DNA of 64,000 nt from Pseudomonadota bacterium (GTDB lineage Bacteria > Pseudomonadota > Gammaproteobacteria > SURF-13), in contig JAQBXX010000005.1 of assembly GCA_027624315.1 (NCBI GenBank), forward strand, positions 1-64,000, in the 5' to 3' direction. A program made the translations under genes and the position numbers. Under the pieces are notes generated by a model, which saw only the letters and a list, made by a program, of their open reading frames with translations, did no database searches and had not been told where the DNA came from. This document shows positions 53,808-64,000 of this stretch, piece by piece. How positions within the stretch are numbered: the first letter of the stretch is position 1; every line of letters starts with the position of its first letter.

Positions 53808-54590
53808 TTAGAGTGCGGCCATGCCAACGATGTGGTAGCCGCTGTCCACGTGCACGATCTCGCCGGTGATGCCGGCGGCCAGGTCGGAGCAGAGGAAGGC
53901 CGCAGTGTTGCCCACGTCGTCGATGGTGACGTTGCGCCGTAGCGGGGAGTTTTTCTCCGCATAATCGAGCATCTTGCGGAAGCCGCCAATGCCGGCGGCG
54001 GCGAGTGTCTTGATCGGCCCGGCGGAGATCGCGTTCACGCGTATACCCTCGGGGCCGAGGCTGTCGGCCATGTAGCGCACGTTGGCTTCGAGGCTCGCCT
54101 TGGCGAGGCCCATCACGTTGTAATTGGGAACGACACTCTCCGCGCCGAGGTAGCTGAGCGTGAGCAGTGCGCCGTTGCGCCCCTGCATCATGTTGCGCCC
54201 GGCCTTGGCGAGCGCGGTGAAGCTGTAGGAGCTGATGTCGTGGGCGATGAGAAAGCCCTCGCGCGTTACGGCGTCGAGATAGTTGCCCTCCAGTTCCTTG
54301 GCGGGCGCATAGGCCACCGAGTGGACGATGATGTCGAGGTGATCCCAGTAGTCATCCAGATGTTCGAACACCGCGTCGATTTCGGTGTCGTTGCTCACGT
54401 CGCACGGCAGGGTGATCACCGAGTCGCATTCCGCGGCCATTTTCTCCACGCGCTCCTGCAGCCGCTCATTCTGGTAGGTGAAGGCGAGCTGCGCCCCTTC
54501 CCGCTGCATGGCCTTGGCAATGCCCCAGGCGATGGAGCGGTTGCTGGCGAGCCCTACGATGAGTGCGCATTTACCGTCGAGAAATCCCAT
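53808..54590 (-). CDS. fabI: enoyl-[acyl-carrier-protein] reductase (NADH)
   Basis: [63 protein letters not shown]. Confidence 0.96.
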   Translation of the reverse strand: MGFLDGKCALIVGLASNRSIAWGIAKAMQREGAQLAFTYQNERLQERVEKMAAECDSVITLPCDVSNDTEIDAVFEHLDDYWDHLDIIVHSVAYAPAKELEGNYLDAVTREGFLIAHDISSYSFTALAKAGRNMMQGRNGALLTLSYLGAESVVPNYNVMGLAKASLEANVRYMADSLGPEGIRVNAISAGPIKTLAAAGIGGFRKMLDYAEKNSPLRRNVTIDDVGNTAAFLCSDLAAGITGEIVHVDSGYHIVGMAAL

Positions 54591-54653
54591 ATCATTATCC
54601 TTCTGCGTATAAAATTGTTCTACCGCTAATAGGGTATTATAAAGACATTACGC

Positions 54654-56837
54654 TTGCACGCACCATTCGACAAGATGATGATGAAACGGGCTGTCCTTTC
54701 CCTGATGATGTTGCTGTGCTACGCACTGGCGGGGTGCGACGGACGCCCGTGGAACAACCCCTACGCCGCGCAGGATGACCGCAGCAACATCCTCTACAGT
54801 TCGTTCGATCAGCGCCCGAAACACCTGGATCCTGCACAATCCTACGTGGAAAACGAATTTGCACTGATCGCGCAGATATATGAGCCGCCGCTGCAATATG
54901 ATTACCTCAAGCGGCCTTACACGCTGATCCCGCTTGCAGCGCGCACGGTGCCGCAGGCGGTGTATCTGGACAAGATGGCCAAGCCGCTTCCGGAAAACGC
55001 CGCCATCGGGGATATTGCCTACAGCGTCTATGATATTACGCTTCAGCCCGGCATCCGCTATCAGCCGCACCCTGCGTTCGCGCGCAATGCTGATGGCAGC
55101 CCGCGCTACCTTCAGCTCACGCCGCACGAACTTGACGCCGTGACGCACTTGCAGGATTTCACCGAACACGGTACGCGCGAGCTGGTGGCGCAGGATTACG
55201 TCTATCAGATCAAGCGTCTTGCCCATCCGAAGCTGGAGTCGCCGATCTTCGGCTTGATGAGTGAATACATCGTTGGGCTGAAGGAATATGCGGAAACGCT
55301 ACGCAAGGCGCAGGCCGCAGAGGGGCGTGATGCGTTTCTTGATCTCACGCAATTTCCGCTGGAGGGCGCGACGGTGCTTGATCGTTACACCTACCGCATC
55401 AAGGTGCGCGGCAAATACCCACAACTCGTGTACTGGCTCGCGATGCCATTTTTCGCGCCGGTGGCGCAAGAAGTGGATCGCTTTTACGCGCAGCCCGGCA
55501 TGGCGGAGAAAAACATCTCGCTCGACTGGTATCCGGTAGGCACCGGGCCGTACATGCTCACGCTGAATAACCCCAACCGTCAGATGGTGCTGGAGCGTAA
55601 TCCCAACTATCACGGTGAGACCTATCCCGCTGCAGGTATGCCGGGCGACCGCGAGGCGGGGTTGCTCGATGACGCAGGCCGTCCGCTGCCGTTTATCGAC
55701 AAGGCGGTGTACAGCCTGGAAAAAGAAAGTATTCCATACTGGAATAAATTTCTGCAAGGTTATTACGATGTCTCCGGTATCAGTTCCGACAGCTTTGATC
55801 AGGCGGTACGCATCACGACGCAGGGGGATGCGGGGGTGAGCGAGGCGATGCAGGAAAAAGGTATTCGACTTCTTACCAGCGTCGGCGCGGATATTTCCTA
55901 TATCGGTTTCAACATGCTCGACCCGGTGGTGGGAGGCCTAAGCGAGCGCGCACGCAAACTGCGTCAGGCGATTTCCATCGCCGTAGATCAGGAGGAGTTC
56001 ATCTCCATCTTCCTCAATGGCCGCGGTATCCCGGCGCAAGGTCCGATCCCACCGGGCATCTTCGGCTATGTGGAGGGCGAGGCGGGGATCAACCCTTATG
56101 TTTACGAATGGGTGGATGGGCGGGCGCAACGGAAATCAATTGAGACCGCGCGCCGCATGCTGGCCGAGGCAGGTTATCCTGATGGCCGTGATGCCAATAC
56201 CGGCAAACCCCTGTTGTTGCATTTCGACACCGCGTTGAGCGGCCCCGATGACAAAGCCTATCTCGACTGGCTGCGCAAGCAGTTCCAGAAACTCGATTTG
56301 CAGCTCGATGTGCGCAATACTGACTTCAATCGCTTTCAGGACAAGATGCTGAAGGGCAACGCGCAGGTCTGGCAGTGGGGCTGGAACGCCGATTACCCGG
56401 ATCCGGAGAACTTCATGTTTCTGCTCTACGGGCCAAACGCCAAGGTTGGGAAGAACGGCGAGAATGCCGCGAACTACGATAATCCGGAGTTCAACAAACT
56501 GTTTGAACAGATGAAAAACATGGACGCTGGTCCCCAGCGCCAGAGCATTATCAATCAGATGCTGGCTATCGCTCAGCGTGATGCGCCTTGGGTCTGGGGG
56601 CGGCATCGCAAGAAGTTCGGCCTGTTTCACGCCTGGTATAAAAACGCCAAGCCCAACGAAATGGCCAACAACGAATTGAAATACATTCGCATCGATCCGG
56701 CGCTGCGCAACCGGATGCGAGCCGAATGGAATGTGCCGGTACTGTGGCCGTTGTTCGCGTTGTTCGCAGTGCTGGTGATCAGCGCCGTGCCTGCGGTGAT
56801 CAGCTACGTGCGCAGAGAGCGCAGGGTAGCCAAATGA
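54654..56837 (+). CDS. peptide ABC transporter substrate-binding lipoprotein with C-terminal TM helix
   Basis: SBP_bac_5-like; lipobox LAGC; C-terminal VPVLWPLFALFAVLVISAVPAVISYVRRERR; start possibly 54675. Confidence 0.85.
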   Translation: MHAPFDKMMMKRAVLSLMMLLCYALAGCDGRPWNNPYAAQDDRSNILYSSFDQRPKHLDPAQSYVENEFALIAQIYEPPLQYDYLKRPYTLIPLAARTVPQAVYLDKMAKPLPENAAIGDIAYSVYDITLQPGIRYQPHPAFARNADGSPRYLQLTPHELDAVTHLQDFTEHGTRELVAQDYVYQIKRLAHPKLESPIFGLMSEYIVGLKEYAETLRKAQAAEGRDAFLDLTQFPLEGATVLDRYTYRIKVRGKYPQLVYWLAMPFFAPVAQEVDRFYAQPGMAEKNISLDWYPVGTGPYMLTLNNPNRQMVLERNPNYHGETYPAAGMPGDREAGLLDDAGRPLPFIDKAVYSLEKESIPYWNKFLQGYYDVSGISSDSFDQAVRITTQGDAGVSEAMQEKGIRLLTSVGADISYIGFNMLDPVVGGLSERARKLRQAISIAVDQEEFISIFLNGRGIPAQGPIPPGIFGYVEGEAGINPYVYEWVDGRAQRKSIETARRMLAEAGYPDGRDANTGKPLLLHFDTALSGPDDKAYLDWLRKQFQKLDLQLDVRNTDFNRFQDKMLKGNAQVWQWGWNADYPDPENFMFLLYGPNAKVGKNGENAANYDNPEFNKLFEQMKNMDAGPQRQSIINQMLAIAQRDAPWVWGRHRKKFGLFHAWYKNAKPNEMANNELKYIRIDPALRNRMRAEWNVPVLWPLFALFAVLVISAVPAVISYVRRERRVAK

Positions 56838-57811
56838 TCGCCTACATCACGCGCCGCATACTGTACGCCATACCCATTCTGATCGGCGTCAATCTACTGA
56901 CGTTTGCACTGTTTTTTGTGGTGAACAAGCCGGATGACATGGCGCGTGTGCATCTGGGCGTCAAGCACGTTACGCCTCAGGCGATAGAGAAATGGAAGGC
57001 GGAACGTGGCTATGACAAGCCGCTCGTGTTCAATAACTCAGCCAGTGGCGCGGCACAATTCACCGACACTATTTTTTTCAGGAAATCGGTGTTGTTGTTT
57101 GTCTTCGACTTCGGGCGCTCGGACGATGGCCGCGATATCGGCCTCGATATCCGCGAACGCATGTGGCCGAGTCTCGCTATCGCATTACCGGCGCTGTTTA
57201 TCGGGCTGCTCGCCAACATTACCTTCGCCCTGTTGATGGCGTTTTTCAGAGCCACATATATTGATGTCTGGGGCGTGGTGCTGTGCGTGGTGCTGATGTC
57301 CATCTCCGGGCTGTTTTACATCATCGGCGGGCAATATCTCATCAGCAAGCTGCTGCACATCGTGCCCATCTCCGGCTACGACAGCGGCGTGCAGTCATTC
57401 AAGTTCATCCTGCTGCCGGTGATCATCGGTGTGGTTAGCGGCATCGGCTCCGGCAGCCGCTGGTACCGCACGATCTTTCTGGAAGAGATCGGCAAGGACT
57501 ATGTGCGCACCGCCCGCGCCAAGGGCCTCTCCGAGCTGCGCGTGCTGTTTTACCATGTGCTCAAGAATGCCATGATCCCGATCCTGACCGGCGTGGTGGT
57601 CGTGCTGCCGTTGCTGTTCATGGGCAGTTTGATTATGGAGTCTTTTTTCGGCATCCCCGGCCTCGGCAGCTACACGATAGACGCCATCAATGCGCAGGAT
57701 TTTGCGATCGTGCGTGCGATGGTGTTTCTGGGCTCCGTGCTCTACATCGCCGGACTGATCCTCACCGACATCTCTTACACCCTGGTTGACCCGCGCGTGA
57801 GGTTGGGCTGA
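56834..57811 (+). CDS. peptide ABC transporter permease (YejB-like)
   Basis: MIAYITRRILYAIPILIGVNLLTFALFFVV...DYVRTARAKGLSELRVLFYHVLKNAMIPILT. Confidence 0.9.
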   Translation: MIAYITRRILYAIPILIGVNLLTFALFFVVNKPDDMARVHLGVKHVTPQAIEKWKAERGYDKPLVFNNSASGAAQFTDTIFFRKSVLLFVFDFGRSDDGRDIGLDIRERMWPSLAIALPALFIGLLANITFALLMAFFRATYIDVWGVVLCVVLMSISGLFYIIGGQYLISKLLHIVPISGYDSGVQSFKFILLPVIIGVVSGIGSGSRWYRTIFLEEIGKDYVRTARAKGLSELRVLFYHVLKNAMIPILTGVVVVLPLLFMGSLIMESFFGIPGLGSYTIDAINAQDFAIVRAMVFLGSVLYIAGLILTDISYTLVDPRVRLG

Positions 57812-59226
57812 TGCACTTTCTGCCTGTGGTGTTGCCCACTGATGCATTGATATTCCTGCTGCTCGTCACGGTAGTAGGGTTTGCCCTGTATGTGCGCGGC
57901 AAGGAGCACCTGCGCGCGCCGTGGCGCGAGGTGAAGCGCAGCCGCATGGCGGCGGCGGCGCTGGTGGTGTTACTGACGTATGTACTGATCGGCCTGCTGG
58001 ATTCGCTGCATTTTCGTTTGCCGCTGCCGGATAACGGTGCGGCAAAGGCAGAAAAAGAATATTCAGTGGAGGTGCTGAGCCTGCTGGATGTGATCGCCAC
58101 GCCGTTGCGCGTGCGGGTGGAGAAGACCTATTCAGCGCCGTTTGCCGCTCATCTTTATACCAGGGAGGCTGATGAGCGCGCCGACGGTACGGAGGTGCGC
58201 GTGTTTCCGCGCCTCAAACACGGCGGGCGGCACCTGCAAGACCCGGACAACGAACGGGCGGCGGATATCCTTGCGGCCTCGGCGCGCGCCGTCGCCATCA
58301 GCGTGCTGATCTGGGTCGGCGTGTGTGCGGCGCTGACAGCTGCGCTGGCATGGCGCGAGCGCATCTCGTTCAAGGCCATGGCGCGCCGCATTTTGCGCGG
58401 CGAAACGGAAACACCGTGGCGGATTACGCTGGCGACGCTGCTGGTCATCCTCACGTTCGCCGTCTGGGCGGCGCTGCTCAGCCTCAAATACCATATCCTC
58501 GGCACCGACAAGGTGGGGCAGGATGTTTTTTATCAGGCGCTCAAGAGCATCCGCACCGGGCTGGTGATCGGCACGCTGACCACGCTGGTGATGCTGCCGT
58601 TTGCCGTGCTGCTCGGCATTATGGCGGGTTATTTTCGCGGCGTGGCGGACGACATCATTCAGTATGTCTATACCACGCTCAGTTCCATTCCCGGTGTGCT
58701 GCTCATCGCTGCGGCGATTTTGAGTTTGCAGGTGTACATCACCAACCACCCGGAGCAGTTCGATACACTGGCCGAGCGTGCCGACCTGCGCTTGTTATTT
58801 CTGTGCATCATCCTTGGCATTACCGGTTGGGCTGGCCTGTGTCGTCTGTTACGCGGTGAAGCCCTGAAACTGCGCGAGATGGAATACATTCAGGCCGCGC
58901 AGGCATTCGGTGTAGGACACTTTAAGATCATTTGGCGCCACATCCTGCCGAATGTGATGCACATCGTGCTCATCAGTGTGGTGCTCGATTTTAGTGGGTT
59001 GGTACTGGCCGAAGCAGTGCTGTCCTACGTCGGCGTGGGCGTGGATCCGAGCACGCTCAGTTGGGGCAACATGATTAATGGCGCGCGTATGGAGATGGCA
59101 CGCGACCCCATGGTGTGGTGGTCGCTGTGCGCGGCCTTTATGTTCATGTTCACGCTGGTGCTTGCGGCGAACCTGTTTTCCGATGTGGTGCGCGATGCCT
59201 TTGATCCAAGATTGCGTAAACAATGA
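57811..59226 (+). CDS. peptide ABC transporter permease (YejE-like)
   Basis: EYIQAAQAFGVGHFKIIWRHILPNVMHIVLI; DppC-type EAA loop. Confidence 0.9.
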   Translation: MHFLPVVLPTDALIFLLLVTVVGFALYVRGKEHLRAPWREVKRSRMAAAALVVLLTYVLIGLLDSLHFRLPLPDNGAAKAEKEYSVEVLSLLDVIATPLRVRVEKTYSAPFAAHLYTREADERADGTEVRVFPRLKHGGRHLQDPDNERAADILAASARAVAISVLIWVGVCAALTAALAWRERISFKAMARRILRGETETPWRITLATLLVILTFAVWAALLSLKYHILGTDKVGQDVFYQALKSIRTGLVIGTLTTLVMLPFAVLLGIMAGYFRGVADDIIQYVYTTLSSIPGVLLIAAAILSLQVYITNHPEQFDTLAERADLRLLFLCIILGITGWAGLCRLLRGEALKLREMEYIQAAQAFGVGHFKIIWRHILPNVMHIVLISVVLDFSGLVLAEAVLSYVGVGVDPSTLSWGNMINGARMEMARDPMVWWSLCAAFMFMFTLVLAANLFSDVVRDAFDPRLRKQ

Positions 59227-61136
59227 CAAGCAACATACTGCTCAGCGTGCGCGGCCTCAGCACCTCGTTTGAAACAGGTCAGGGCACGCTGCGCGCGGTG
59301 GATGACATCAGTTTCGACATCGCGCGCGGAGAAACCTTCGCCCTGCTCGGCGAGTCGGGCAGCGGCAAGTCGCTCACCGCGTTGTCGATCATGCGACTGT
59401 TGCCGGTAAACGCGAACGTGTCCGGCGAGGTGCGGCTGGCCGGGGAGGACTTGCTGGCGCTGCCGGAGAGGGATATGCGCCGTGTGCGTGGCGGGCGCAT
59501 CGCAATGATCTTTCAGGAGCCGATGACCAGCCTGAATGCGGTACTCACCGTCGGCGAGCAGATCGGCGAGACGTTGCGGTGTCACCACAAGATCGCGCCG
59601 CGCGCCGCGCGCGTGCGCGTGGTGGAGTTGCTCGATGCGGTGGGTATCGAGGAGCCGCAGCGTCGCTATTACGATTTTCCGCATCAACTCTCCGGTGGCA
59701 TGAAGCAGCGCGTGATGATTGCGATGGCGCTCGCGGGTGAGCCGGAACTGCTCATCGCCGACGAACCTACCACGGCGTTGGACGTGACCATTCAGGCGCA
59801 GATTCTCGACCTGCTGCGCAGGCTGCAGAAAGACACCGGTATGGCGTTGCTGCTCATCACGCACGATCTCGGCGTGGTATCCGGGATGGCCGCACGCGTT
59901 GCGGTGATGTATGCCGGGCAGATTGTGGAGCAGGCGCCGCGCGCGCAATTCTTTGCTGCCCCAAAACATCCCTACGCGCAGAAACTGTTCGATTCCGTGC
60001 CCACCCTGGACAAGCGCGGTGCGCGCCTGGCGGTGATGCGCGGCGCCGTGCCGCCGCTGGTGCAGGAATTTTCCGGCTGCCGCTTTGCGCCGCGCTGTGA
60101 TTTCGCCTGGCCGACCTGCCGCGAGATTGCGCCGGAACTGATCGGCGCCGGAGAGGGTGCTACCGTGCGCTGTCACCTTTACGATGCACGCTTCAGCGCT
60201 GCGGCTCCTCCAGCGGCACAGACACAGATGCAGGAGGAAGGACGACAGGCAACATCACTACCGGCGGAGGGCGAACTGCTCGTGGTGAATGATCTCAAGG
60301 TCTATTTCCCCATTGAAAAGGGAATTTTCAAACACGTCGCCGGGTACGTGCGCGCGGTGGACGGCGTCTCGCTACGTATCCGCGCCGGGCGTACGCTCGC
60401 GCTGGTGGGCGAGTCCGGTTGCGGCAAGACCACGGTGGGCAAGGGCATACTGCAACTCATCCGTCCGACCGCCGGCAGCGTGCGCTTCGCGGGCACGGAG
60501 CTCACTCAATTGCGTGGCGCGGCGTTGCGCGCGCGCCGCGCCGATTTTCAGATCATCTTTCAGGATCCGTATTCATCGCTCAATCCGCGCATGATGGTCG
60601 CCGACATTATCGAGGAAGGGATGATCGTGCAGGGCGTGGGCAAAACAGCGCACGAGCGCGCCGCGCGTATCGCACAGGTGCTGGAGCAGGTCGGACTGCC
60701 GCCGGAGGCCAGATACCGTTATCCGCATGAATTCTCCGGCGGTCAGCGCCAGCGCATCAGCATCGCGCGCGCCTTGGCGGTAAATCCGAAACTCATCATT
60801 TGCGACGAGCCGACCAGCGCGCTCGATGTCTCGGTGCAGGCGCAGATACTGAACCTGCTGAAAACCTTGCAGGAGGAATCCGGTATTGCCTATCTATTCA
60901 TCACGCACAACATCGCGGTGGTGGAGTATCTCGCCGATGAAGTGGCGGTGATGTATCAAGGGAGGATTGTCGAGCACGGCAGCGCGGAGCAGGTGCTGCG
61001 CAATCCGCAGCAGGAATACACGCGTGCGCTGCTCGCCGCGGTGCCGAAGATCGAAAGACAGGGGCTGGCAGCACATCAGAGCAGAGGCCAAAGTCCTCAA
61101 TCCACCACGCGCAGTACGATTTTTCCACGTGTGTGA
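59223..61136 (+). CDS. dual-domain peptide ABC transporter ATPase (YejF-like)
   Basis: two Walker A ([16 protein letters not shown]), two signatures ([16 protein letters not shown]). Confidence 0.93.
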   Translation: MTSNILLSVRGLSTSFETGQGTLRAVDDISFDIARGETFALLGESGSGKSLTALSIMRLLPVNANVSGEVRLAGEDLLALPERDMRRVRGGRIAMIFQEPMTSLNAVLTVGEQIGETLRCHHKIAPRAARVRVVELLDAVGIEEPQRRYYDFPHQLSGGMKQRVMIAMALAGEPELLIADEPTTALDVTIQAQILDLLRRLQKDTGMALLLITHDLGVVSGMAARVAVMYAGQIVEQAPRAQFFAAPKHPYAQKLFDSVPTLDKRGARLAVMRGAVPPLVQEFSGCRFAPRCDFAWPTCREIAPELIGAGEGATVRCHLYDARFSAAAPPAAQTQMQEEGRQATSLPAEGELLVVNDLKVYFPIEKGIFKHVAGYVRAVDGVSLRIRAGRTLALVGESGCGKTTVGKGILQLIRPTAGSVRFAGTELTQLRGAALRARRADFQIIFQDPYSSLNPRMMVADIIEEGMIVQGVGKTAHERAARIAQVLEQVGLPPEARYRYPHEFSGGQRQRISIARALAVNPKLIICDEPTSALDVSVQAQILNLLKTLQEESGIAYLFITHNIAVVEYLADEVAVMYQGRIVEHGSAEQVLRNPQQEYTRALLAAVPKIERQGLAAHQSRGQSPQSTTRSTIFPRV

Positions 61137-62029
61137 CCGCTTTGCAAAGCGGTATGCGCCTTGGAGGCCTCATGCAGCGGAAACACATTTCCCACTACCG
61201 GCTTCACCTTTCCCGCGTCTATCAATTCGGCCATTCTGGTTAGCTGGGCGGCATTCGGCTGCACGAAGACATAGGCCGAGCGCCAGCCTTGTTGCGGCGC
61301 TTCTTCGGGCACGGTAAGCGCGAGGATGGAAACCAGTATGCCGTCCTTCTTCAAGGTCTGCCACGAGCGTTGCTGCACTTCGCCGCCCACGGTGTCGAAT
61401 ACCATATCTACATCACGCACGGCGTCTTCGAAGCGGGTGCCGGTGTAATCAATTGCTTCGGCGGCGCCGAGCGCACGCACGAAATCCGCATTGCGCGCAC
61501 TGGTGGTGGTGATGACGTGGGCGCTCTTCCAGTGCGCGAGCTGTATGGCGTAATGCCCGACGCCGCCTGCCCCGGCGTGAATTAGCACCCTTTGTCCTTG
61601 TTCCAGCTTGCCTGCGTCAAACAGCGATTGCCACGCGGTGAGCGCGGACAACGGTACGGCGGCGGCGTGTATGAAATCGAGTGACTCCGGTTTCAGCGCG
61701 ACCTCACTCGCGCGCACCACGATGTATTCCGCGTAGGCGCCGTCACGCGCCATGTCGGGACGCGCGTACACTGCATCACCCACCTTGAATTGCGAAACAG
61801 CAGCACCAAGCTGTTCGATTATGCCCGCGACATCCCATCCCAGCGTGAGCGGTAGGTGATGAGTGATGCGACCTTGCAGACGGCCTTCGCGGATTTTCCA
61901 GTCCACCGGGTTGACGCCCGCGGCGTGCACGCGGATCAGCACTTCGCCCGCGTCCGGTACGGGGCAGGGTGCGTCTTCATAATGCAACACCTCGGGGCCG
62001 CCGAATTGATGGATGTGTATCGCTTTCAC
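61097..62029 (-). CDS. NADP-dependent quinone oxidoreductase-like (MDR superfamily)
   Basis: MKAIHIHQFGGPEVLHYEDAPCPVPDAGEVLIRVHAAGVNPVDWKIREG; VLIHAGAGGVGHYAIQLA. Confidence 0.9.
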   Translation of the reverse strand: MKAIHIHQFGGPEVLHYEDAPCPVPDAGEVLIRVHAAGVNPVDWKIREGRLQGRITHHLPLTLGWDVAGIIEQLGAAVSQFKVGDAVYARPDMARDGAYAEYIVVRASEVALKPESLDFIHAAAVPLSALTAWQSLFDAGKLEQGQRVLIHAGAGGVGHYAIQLAHWKSAHVITTTSARNADFVRALGAAEAIDYTGTRFEDAVRDVDMVFDTVGGEVQQRSWQTLKKDGILVSILALTVPEEAPQQGWRSAYVFVQPNAAQLTRMAELIDAGKVKPVVGNVFPLHEASKAHTALQSGHTRGKIVLRVVD

Positions 62030-62044
62030 CGGGCAGTTTTCCTG

Positions 62045-63415
62045 CTACTTACCCGCCGCGGAGGGAATATAGATGCTGAGCCTGATGCTGGATTTCAGGT
62101 ATTTTCCGCTGAAGCGGCCCGCATTCCAGGCAGTCAATTGCGCCACGCTGGTTTTGAATTTGCGTGCAATTCCCGCCAGTGTGTCGCCTTCACGCACGAC
62201 ATAGTATGTCGTGCGTCCTTGTGCATTGCCGGCCCGTTTCGTGCCGGACAGGTTTGCCTGTGACGACGACATGCGCTCGCCCGGGGCCATGGCCGCGAGC
62301 CGCGCGCTGAACCTTGCGGCCTTGTCCGCCGGCAGCAGGAGTTTTGTTTTGCCCTTGGGGTCGGTGGCGCCCCGCAGCAGGCCGGGATTCAGGCGCGTGA
62401 GTTCCTCGCGTGAGATACCGGCGATCCTGGCCGCCACATTCAGGTTGATCTGGCTGTCGATATCGACGCTGGCGAGATAGGGCGCGTCCGGAATGCTGTT
62501 GAGGCTCACGCCGAACTCCTCCGGGTTTGCCACGATGGCGGCAATCCCCAGCAGGCGCGGCACGTAGGTTTCAGTCTCGCGCGAGAGATCCAGCGACCAG
62601 AAGTCGGTGGGCTTGCCGGCCTGCTGGTTTTTGTTCACGGCACGCTGCACGGCGCCTTCGCCCGCATTGTAGGCCGCGAGGGTGAGCAGCCAGTCGCCGT
62701 CGAACTCGGTATTGAGTCTTTGCAGATATTTCAGCGCCGCCTCGGTGGAGGCGATGACATCGCGGCGCCCGTCGTGCCAGAAGGTTTGTTTGAGGCCAAA
62801 ATGCCGGCCGGTGGAGGGGATAAATTGCCAGATGCCCACCGCGCCGACCGTCGATGTGGCCGAGGCCACAAAGGCGCTTTCGATGATCGGCACCAGCGCG
62901 ATCTCGGTGGGCATGCCGCGCTTTTCCACCTCGCGCACGACGTAATACATATAAGGCTTGGCGCGCCAGGTGACGGTGTCGAAATAGTCCTGGGATGCGG
63001 CGTATTCCTCGGCCTCGGCCCGTACCCTGGGGTGGGTACGGTAAGGCAGCGAGAAGCCGGCGCGGATACGGTCCCATAAATCCTCGCGCCGCTCCTCGGT
63101 TATCGGAGCGGTCACGCCCTCGGGTGGGGCAAATTTTTCCCCCAGGCTTTCCCACAGATTTGGGATGACGGTAATAAGGTAGTTTTCGTAGGAGAAGTCT
63201 GGTGGCGAGGTGGGGGCGGTGGGGGGTGCCCCTGTGGCCGTTACGGGCGGGGGCTGCCCAGGTTCGGGCGGTATTGTATTGCCTTGATTTCGTTGCATCT
63301 TTACAGGAGTGTCCGCGGCCTGGGTGGACGGCTGGGCGCAGCCGTCCAAACCCGTGCTGAGGAGCAGCATTAGACAAAGTCTCACCCCTAAGGCACTGCT
63401 CTTCATTCGCGGCAT
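62045..63415 (-). CDS. mltD: membrane-bound lytic murein transglycosylase D with LysM
   Basis: ESAFVASATSTVGAVGIWQFIPSTGRHFGLK, LTLAAYNAGEGAV, LysM YYVVREGDTLAGIARKFKTSVAQL. Confidence 0.93.
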   Translation of the reverse strand: MPRMKSSALGVRLCLMLLLSTGLDGCAQPSTQAADTPVKMQRNQGNTIPPEPGQPPPVTATGAPPTAPTSPPDFSYENYLITVIPNLWESLGEKFAPPEGVTAPITEERREDLWDRIRAGFSLPYRTHPRVRAEAEEYAASQDYFDTVTWRAKPYMYYVVREVEKRGMPTEIALVPIIESAFVASATSTVGAVGIWQFIPSTGRHFGLKQTFWHDGRRDVIASTEAALKYLQRLNTEFDGDWLLTLAAYNAGEGAVQRAVNKNQQAGKPTDFWSLDLSRETETYVPRLLGIAAIVANPEEFGVSLNSIPDAPYLASVDIDSQINLNVAARIAGISREELTRLNPGLLRGATDPKGKTKLLLPADKAARFSARLAAMAPGERMSSSQANLSGTKRAGNAQGRTTYYVVREGDTLAGIARKFKTSVAQLTAWNAGRFSGKYLKSSIRLSIYIPSAAGK

Positions 63416-63515
63416 AAGAAAATGGTAGAGGGAGGAGGGAGCTGGGTCAACCTATACATAGCGCCCTAAATCTACTGCGCGTCTTTGATGCGGGTGCGTG
63501 CGGTGCTCGGAATCC

Positions 63516-63550
63516 GGGGCCGCGTAGCGGCAGACTACTTGTACACTCCG
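63516..63550. repeat. dispersed repeat family C, copy 2
   Basis: GGGGCCGCGTAGCGGCAGACTACTTGTACACTCCG. Confidence 0.7.
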
Positions 63551-63625
63551 GTTCCTGCGCTCCGCCGCCCCCGCCTCAAAGCCGCTCGCTACGATTTATG
63601 TCGCTATGTATAAAAGGCCATAGGC

Positions 63626-64000
63626 TTATACTGAATCTAAATCGTCTTTCCAGCGGCGCACGACACCAAACACCTCCGCCGGCGTGGACAGCGGGCGCCT
63701 GGCATGGCTCTCCGCGGCTGCGATAACCACCGGGGTATGACAGCGCAGAAAGGGATTGGTGCGCAGCTCGAGCGCGAGAAGGGCCGGCACGGTCGGCAGG
63801 TTCCGGGCACGGAGGCGCGTGGCCTCGGTGATACGTGCGCTGATGTCGGCGTTGCGCGGCTCGACCACGCGCGCGAAGGACAGGTTGTCCAGCGTGTATT
63901 CGTGGCCGCAGTAGACCTGGGTTTCCGGCGCCAGCGCCGCGAGCTTGCTCAGGGAGTGATACATTTGGGGTGGCGTGCCTTCAAACAGATAGCCGCAGCC
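63626..64000 (-). CDS. gloB: hydroxyacylglutathione hydrolase (glyoxalase II), 5' part beyond window
   Basis: CGYLFEGTPPQMYHSLSKLAALAPETQVYCGHEYTLDNLSFA; frame remains open to window end. Confidence 0.92.
   Translation of the reverse strand, partial: GCGYLFEGTPPQMYHSLSKLAALAPETQVYCGHEYTLDNLSFARVVEPRNADISARITEATRLRARNLPTVPALLALELRTNPFLRCHTPVVIAAAESHARRPLSTPAEVFGVVRRWKDDLDSV

Overview
A 64-kb GC-rich, probably gammaproteobacterial, chromosomal window made up largely of core genes. In order: fpr; a CBS-domain gene; msrB-msrA; tRNA-Arg(CCG); CIRCE-groES-groEL; glnE; ilvE; a large LPS core / O-antigen ligation cluster (waaF, waaC, waaQ-like, several GT4/GT9/GT8/GT2 glycosyltransferases, waaL-like, lpxL/htrB, hldE, hldD, waaA); ubiH; clpB; nrdA-nrdB; a CorC/HlyC transporter; ypjD; a NUDIX hydrolase; mnmA; hflD; acnB; a UDG-family gene; purB; a small secretin-like gene; marC; a YheT-like hydrolase; a ceramidase-like gene; a RAYT transposase; an orphan gene; acs; fabI; a Yej/Opp-type peptide ABC transporter; a quinone oxidoreductase; mltD; partial gloB. 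No CRISPR array, prophage or large integrative element was seen. The most interesting signals are small-scale: (i) a RAYT (REP-associated tyrosine transposase) flanked by inverted REPs, plus a second REP family with the same GTAG head and AGCGTAGCG loop but a different stem, two copies of which supply the TAG stop codons of glnE and hflD; (ii) an orphan gene next to the RAYT, bracketed by inverted REPs; (iii) a 24-aa Lys/Arg-rich micro-ORF with a strong SD and terminator downstream of nrdB; (iv) a duplicated RBS/start motif in msrB suggesting exported and cytosolic isoforms; (v) inverted heptamer and purine/pyrimidine arrays at nrdA/nrdB and hldD/waaA; (vi) a short secretin-like protein. All calls are from reading the sequence and the supplied ORF track; no database search was run.
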